64,000 bases of DNA, taken from NCBI RefSeq assembly GCF_001884065.1, contig NZ_MACH01000127.1, forward strand, positions 78,504 through 142,503, in the 5' to 3' direction. Under the pieces are notes generated by a model that made no database searches, had not been told where the DNA came from, and saw only the letters and a list, made by a program, of their open reading frames with translations. Both the position numbers and the translations under genes were made by a program. The DNA comes from Bacillus proteolyticus (GTDB lineage Bacteria; Bacillota; Bacilli; Bacillales; Bacillaceae_G). This document shows positions 60,719 through 64,000 of this stretch, one piece after another. Each line of letters opens with the position of its first letter. The first letter of the stretch is position 1.

Positions 60719-60973
60719 ATGAACCTCATCAAACAAATTGTTAATAAAAAATTAAACCATATTTCTACAAAAGAGCTATTAAAATATAGCAAAGAATATG
60801 AAGTTCCAATTACACCCGCACAAGCTGATCAAATTGTTTTACTTATGAAAGGAAAAAACATTAACATTTACGATAATAATGAGCGACTAGATCTCTTAAA
60901 ACAAATCGCAAAGGTAACTTCTCCTGCCACTGCCCAACAAGTTAATACTTTATTTCAGCAACTATTAAAATAA
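60719..60973 (+). CDS. yqfT: DUF2624 protein YqfT
   Basis: A helical protein of 84 residues, MNLIKQIVNKKLNHISTKEL, with AQADQIVLLMKGKNINIYDN in the middle. Fits YqfT. GAAGGAGG lies 9 nt before the ATG. Possibly DNA-associated given its place next to nfo, but function is not known. Confidence 0.85.
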   Translation: MNLIKQIVNKKLNHISTKELLKYSKEYEVPITPAQADQIVLLMKGKNINIYDNNERLDLLKQIAKVTSPATAQQVNTLFQQLLK

Positions 60974-60998
60974 GGAGGGGAAATCCCCTCCTTATTTC
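60970..60998. terminator. Bidirectional terminator yqfT / nfo
   Basis: AAGGAGGGG/CCCCTCCTT with a 4-nt loop. Confidence 0.85.
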
Positions 60999-61895
60999 TT
61001 ATTGCGCTTTAATTTTCTCAAGAATTCCTTCATCAAAAGTACCATTTTTCAGCATTTCGATTTCTAATTTATATGGCGGCTTCTTATCTTTTTTATCTTC
61101 ACCTACATATGGCGTTTCAAGAATTTTTGGTACGTGCATTAACTGCGGGTGATGCACGATATGATGCAACGCTTTATAACCGATATGACCGAAACCGATA
61201 TTTTCATGACGGTCCTTTCCTGCGCCGCGTACATTTTTACTATCATTAATATGAAGTACTTGCAAACGATCAATACCAACAATCTTATCAAATTCGTTTA
61301 ATACACCGTCAAAGTCATTTACAATATCATATCCTGCATCGTGCGTATGACACGTATCAAAGCATACTGATAGCTTCTCATTATATTTTACACCATCAAT
61401 AATCTTTGCAATTTCTTCAAAGCTACGACCGCATTCTGTTCCTTTTCCCGCCATCGTTTCTAACGCAATGTTAACCGTCTGTTCTGGCGTTAATACTTCA
61501 TTAAGCCCTTTAATAATTTGTTGAATACCAGCATCCGCTCCTGCACCAACGTGCGCACCTGGGTGAAGAACGATTTGTTTCGCCACACCTAATGCCGATG
61601 TTCTTTCAATTTCCATGCGAAGGAAGTCTACACCTAATTGGAATGTTTCTGGCTTCGTCGTATTCCCAACATTAATAATATATGGCGCATGTACGATAAT
61701 TTCCTCAATACCGTTTAGTTCCATATGTTTTCTTCCTGCTTCTATTTTTAATTCCTCAATTGGTTTTCTTCGTGTATTTTGCGGTGCACCTGTATAAATC
61801 ATAAACGTCGTTGCACCGTATGAAACAGCCTCTTCACTTGCTGCTAATAACATCTTCTTACCACTCATTGAAACATGAGATCCAATCTTTAACAT
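60999..61895 (-). CDS. nfo: Endonuclease IV (AP endonuclease)
   Basis: Cuts DNA at abasic sites in base excision repair. The protein is 298 residues. Zinc and active-site motifs: [70 protein letters not shown]. In sporulating Bacillus it acts with ExoA in spore DNA repair. Monocistronic. Confidence 0.95.
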   Translation of the reverse strand: MLKIGSHVSMSGKKMLLAASEEAVSYGATTFMIYTGAPQNTRRKPIEELKIEAGRKHMELNGIEEIIVHAPYIINVGNTTKPETFQLGVDFLRMEIERTSALGVAKQIVLHPGAHVGAGADAGIQQIIKGLNEVLTPEQTVNIALETMAGKGTECGRSFEEIAKIIDGVKYNEKLSVCFDTCHTHDAGYDIVNDFDGVLNEFDKIVGIDRLQVLHINDSKNVRGAGKDRHENIGFGHIGYKALHHIVHHPQLMHVPKILETPYVGEDKKDKKPPYKLEIEMLKNGTFDEGILEKIKAQ

Positions 61896-62040
61896 ACAAT
61901 CACCTCTTCAATATACAATAGATATAATGATAGCATAATTTGTAGAAACATGTAGTGAATTGTTTGTTCGCAAAAAAGGCACTACACAAATTTATATGAC
62001 TATTTAAACAAGCTATACTCTATATTTAACTTAACTGGAT

Positions 62041-62107
62041 TAGGCGAAACTTTAATCAATATTTTTCTATCCTTATTGATTATATACTCTCACAAATAGC
62101 GGGATAA
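62041..62107. repeat. bcr-like dispersed repeat, copy 4
   Basis: GCGAAACTTTAATCAATA, TATTGATTATA-like complement, and AGCGGGATAAA; a divergent copy before the cshB terminator. Confidence 0.6.
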
Positions 62108-62140
62108 AAAAAGATAAGGGAAAATCCCTTATCTTTTTTT
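62107..62140 (-). terminator. Terminator after cshB
   Basis: AAAAGATAAGGGA/TCCCTTATCTTTT with a 3-nt loop and T-run. Confidence 0.92.
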
Positions 62141-63439
62141 ATTACTATATTTTCTCTTAACTTTATCACGTTCTGTTGCAAGTTTTCGTTTATAGTTTGG
62201 TTTTACTTTCTTCGGCTTTTTAACAACCTTTGTTGCCATAACATCTAGCCCATCATTTGGTTTTTTACGGCTCTTACGACGACGACGGTCACCTAAATCC
62301 GCCCACTCATCTCCGCGTAAATCTACATGCTTAAACTCGATATGACGTTGTTTTTCCAAACTATCTAAAGCTTCTTCATTTGCTGGATCATAAATTGTCA
62401 CTGCAATACCTGAATGACCCGCACGTGCAGTTCTTCCAACACGGTGAACGAAGAAATCTAAATCTGATGGAAGTTCATAGTTAATAACATGACTAATTCC
62501 TTCAATATCAATACCGCGTGCTGCTAAATCAGTCGCAACAATATATTGGAATTCAAGATCACGAATTTGTTTCATCATTCTTTTACGATCACGTGGTGAT
62601 AAATCCCCGTGAATTCGTCCAACTTTTAGGCCACGCTCTGTTAATCCATCAGCAACTTGGTCTGCCATTTTCTTCGTGTTAGTGAAAACAATTGCTAAAT
62701 ACGGCTTAAATTGAAGCAACATCTTGTTCACTAAATCAATTTTGTTACGATGTCTAGAAGGCACTAAATAATGCTCAATATTTCCAGCCGCAACTTGTTT
62801 CGGATTAATATGAATATGCTCTGGATTCTCCATATATTTCTTCAAAAATGGTTTTAATTTTTGAGGAATTGTTGCAGAGAAAACTAGCATTTGCAAGTTT
62901 TTAGGCATACGTCCTGCAATTTTATCTACATCTTGAATGAATCCCATATCAAGCATTAAATCTGCTTCATCGACAATAATAGTATTTGCTTTATAAACAA
63001 ATAGCGCTTTTTCTTCTACTAAGTCTTTAATACGTCCTGGTGTTCCAACTACAATATGAGGTTGTTTTTTCAACTTTTCAATTGATCGTTGTTTATCAGT
63101 TCCACCAATTAAGCAACGTGCTGTAATCATTTGATCTTCTGCACAGAACTTTGTTAATTTCACGATTTCTTCGTAAATTTGTTGTGCTAACTCACGAGTA
63201 GGCGCTGTAATAACAAGTTGAACTTCTTCACGACTTGCATCAATTCTGTTTAATGTAGGAAGTAAGTATGCATGTGTTTTCCCAGAACCTGTTTGGGATT
63301 GTCCAATTACACTTACACCTTTTTTCACAACCGGGAAAATTTTCTGTTGAATTCCTGTCGGCTCTGAAAAGCGTAGTTCACGAACTGCATCTATTAAAAA
63401 TGGTTTAAAATCATACTGTGTAAAAGTTTGTTGTGTCAT
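62129..63439 (-). CDS. cshB: DEAD-box RNA helicase CshB
   Basis: ATP-dependent RNA helicase of 436 residues. Q motif FRFSEPTGIQQK-like, Walker A SQTGSGKTHAY, PTRELAQQIY, GTPGRIKDL, VDEADLML, SATIP, then HGDLSPRDRK, ATDLAARGIDIEG and HRVGRTARAG. The C-terminal 60 residues are very basic (KKPNDGLDVMATKVVKKPKK), typical of CshB, which helps RNA unfolding at low temperature. Monocistronic. Confidence 0.94.
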   Translation of the reverse strand: MTQQTFTQYDFKPFLIDAVRELRFSEPTGIQQKIFPVVKKGVSVIGQSQTGSGKTHAYLLPTLNRIDASREEVQLVITAPTRELAQQIYEEIVKLTKFCAEDQMITARCLIGGTDKQRSIEKLKKQPHIVVGTPGRIKDLVEEKALFVYKANTIIVDEADLMLDMGFIQDVDKIAGRMPKNLQMLVFSATIPQKLKPFLKKYMENPEHIHINPKQVAAGNIEHYLVPSRHRNKIDLVNKMLLQFKPYLAIVFTNTKKMADQVADGLTERGLKVGRIHGDLSPRDRKRMMKQIRDLEFQYIVATDLAARGIDIEGISHVINYELPSDLDFFVHRVGRTARAGHSGIAVTIYDPANEEALDSLEKQRHIEFKHVDLRGDEWADLGDRRRRKSRKKPNDGLDVMATKVVKKPKKVKPNYKRKLATERDKVKRKYSNKKR

Positions 63440-63618
63440 AAGTTACACCTTCTTTCTAAATTTCTACTGCGCGCACAAATCAGTCAAGTCTACATTATAT
63501 CGAAATCTACAAGTAAAATCCATCTTTAGTTTAGGTTTTCACTTCAAAAACTAACCTTCTTCCCTCTTATTGCATATTGTATGTGTATATACCTAACTGA
63601 AGAAAGGAGGATTTCCCA

Positions 63619-64000
63619 CATGTTTCCGAAATCCCCTGCAAGACAAATGTATCCGAATCGAGGACAACAATCTTACACACCATATCCGATTCCACAACTA
63701 CCACCGATGGCTCAAAAAAAGAAAGGTTTCCTTGCTAAACTCTTTAAAAAACACGATCCAACCGAACCTTTCATGCAAATGGTCCCTCCTTATCGACAAA
63801 TGGAAGGGCCACCGATGATGTACCAACAACCGCCGCCCCAATATCAACAGCAACAGCCCCACCACCAACAATATACACAACAATATCAACCATACATGCA
63901 GCAATATCCTCAACAGATGATACCACCTCAAATGTATGAATCAAATGATACACGCGGCGCCGCGTCAGCTACAACCGCAGCGGCATCTAGCAGCGGTATC
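63619..64000 (+). CDS. yqfQ: YqfQ/VrrA-like protein, 5' part only
   Basis: Starts MFPKSPARQMYPNRGQQSYT and is rich in Gln, Pro, Tyr and Met, with runs such as YQQPPPQYQQQQPHHQQY, ending at the window edge in an Ala/Ser/Thr-rich stretch. GAAAGGAGGATTT precedes the ATG. Its position beside cshB fits yqfQ; the Q/P/Y-rich region with CAATATCAACA codon blocks resembles the variable vrrA locus of B. anthracis as I remember it. The function is unknown, possibly spore- or surface-linked. The right end is not visible. Confidence 0.78.

Noticed and set aside
1-64000. CRISPR array or rRNA operon
   Set aside because: No regularly spaced repeats and no rRNA-like sequence are seen; the only RNA gene of standard type is the tRNA at 54,613.

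Overview
The window is a low-GC Firmicutes chromosome segment that I read as Bacillus cereus group. The gene order follows the B. subtilis gcvT / yqhHG / comG / yqg / pst / sodA / yqf neighbourhood (comG operon, yqzE, yqgX, glcK-yqgQ, rpmG, pst-phoU, pbpA-yqgE-sodA, yqgB, yqfZ, ispG, zur, yqfU, yqfT, nfo, cshB, yqfQ). The B. cereus-type extras are a prolyl 4-hydroxylase, a second MurG, dispersed bcr-like repeats and a VrrA/YqfQ-like protein at the right edge.

Layout. 1-9.5 kb: start of gcvT, an SNF2 helicase with yqhG, small hypothetical genes, yqzE, aroK, prolyl 4-hydroxylase, and the comGG-comGB genes on the minus strand. 10,054-21,576: an 11.5 kb integrative element inserted inside comGA. 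It splits the ATPase exactly in its Walker A motif and leaves a 7-bp repeat (AACCAGT) at each end. 21.6-34 kb: the 5' half of comGA, a SufR-type regulator, yqgY, a cystine transporter, small hypothetical genes, murG, and a methionine block (yitJ-metH against metI-metC) with two SAM-I riboswitches in divergent leaders. 36.9-49.8 kb: isochorismatase, ArsR regulator, MidA-type methyltransferase, yqgX, yqgW, glcK, yqgQ, yqgN, rpmG, a nucleotidyltransferase/phosphomannomutase-like protein, and phoU-pstBACS behind a four-hexamer Pho box. 50-64 kb: pbpA, yqgE, sodA, tRNA-Ile2(CAU), yqgB, yqfZ, ispG, znuCB-zur with a Zur box, yqfU, yqfT, nfo, cshB and a truncated yqfQ/vrrA-like gene.

The most interesting part is the element. 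It carries a large serine recombinase next to one attachment end, a small tyrosine recombinase, several coiled-coil or membrane hypothetical proteins, and a compact two-gene operon: a membrane SLATT-type protein followed, 1 nt later, by a reverse transcriptase with an intact YVDD motif. Directly upstream of this operon, on the same strand, I see a 115-nt segment closed by a perfect 13-bp inverted repeat. It contains three further hairpins, one with a cUUCGg tetraloop, and a single-stranded stretch holding one and a half copies of a 9-nt repeat. That is the layout expected for a telomerase-like RNA template. SLATT plus RT plus structured RNA is a strong candidate for an antiphage reverse-transcriptase system; the repeat-synthesis idea is my inference.

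Elsewhere in the element, two adjacent small genes keep their reading frame but carry five in-frame stops. A gene-free stretch at 19.7-20.0 kb ends in a strong terminator and looks like a second non-coding RNA.
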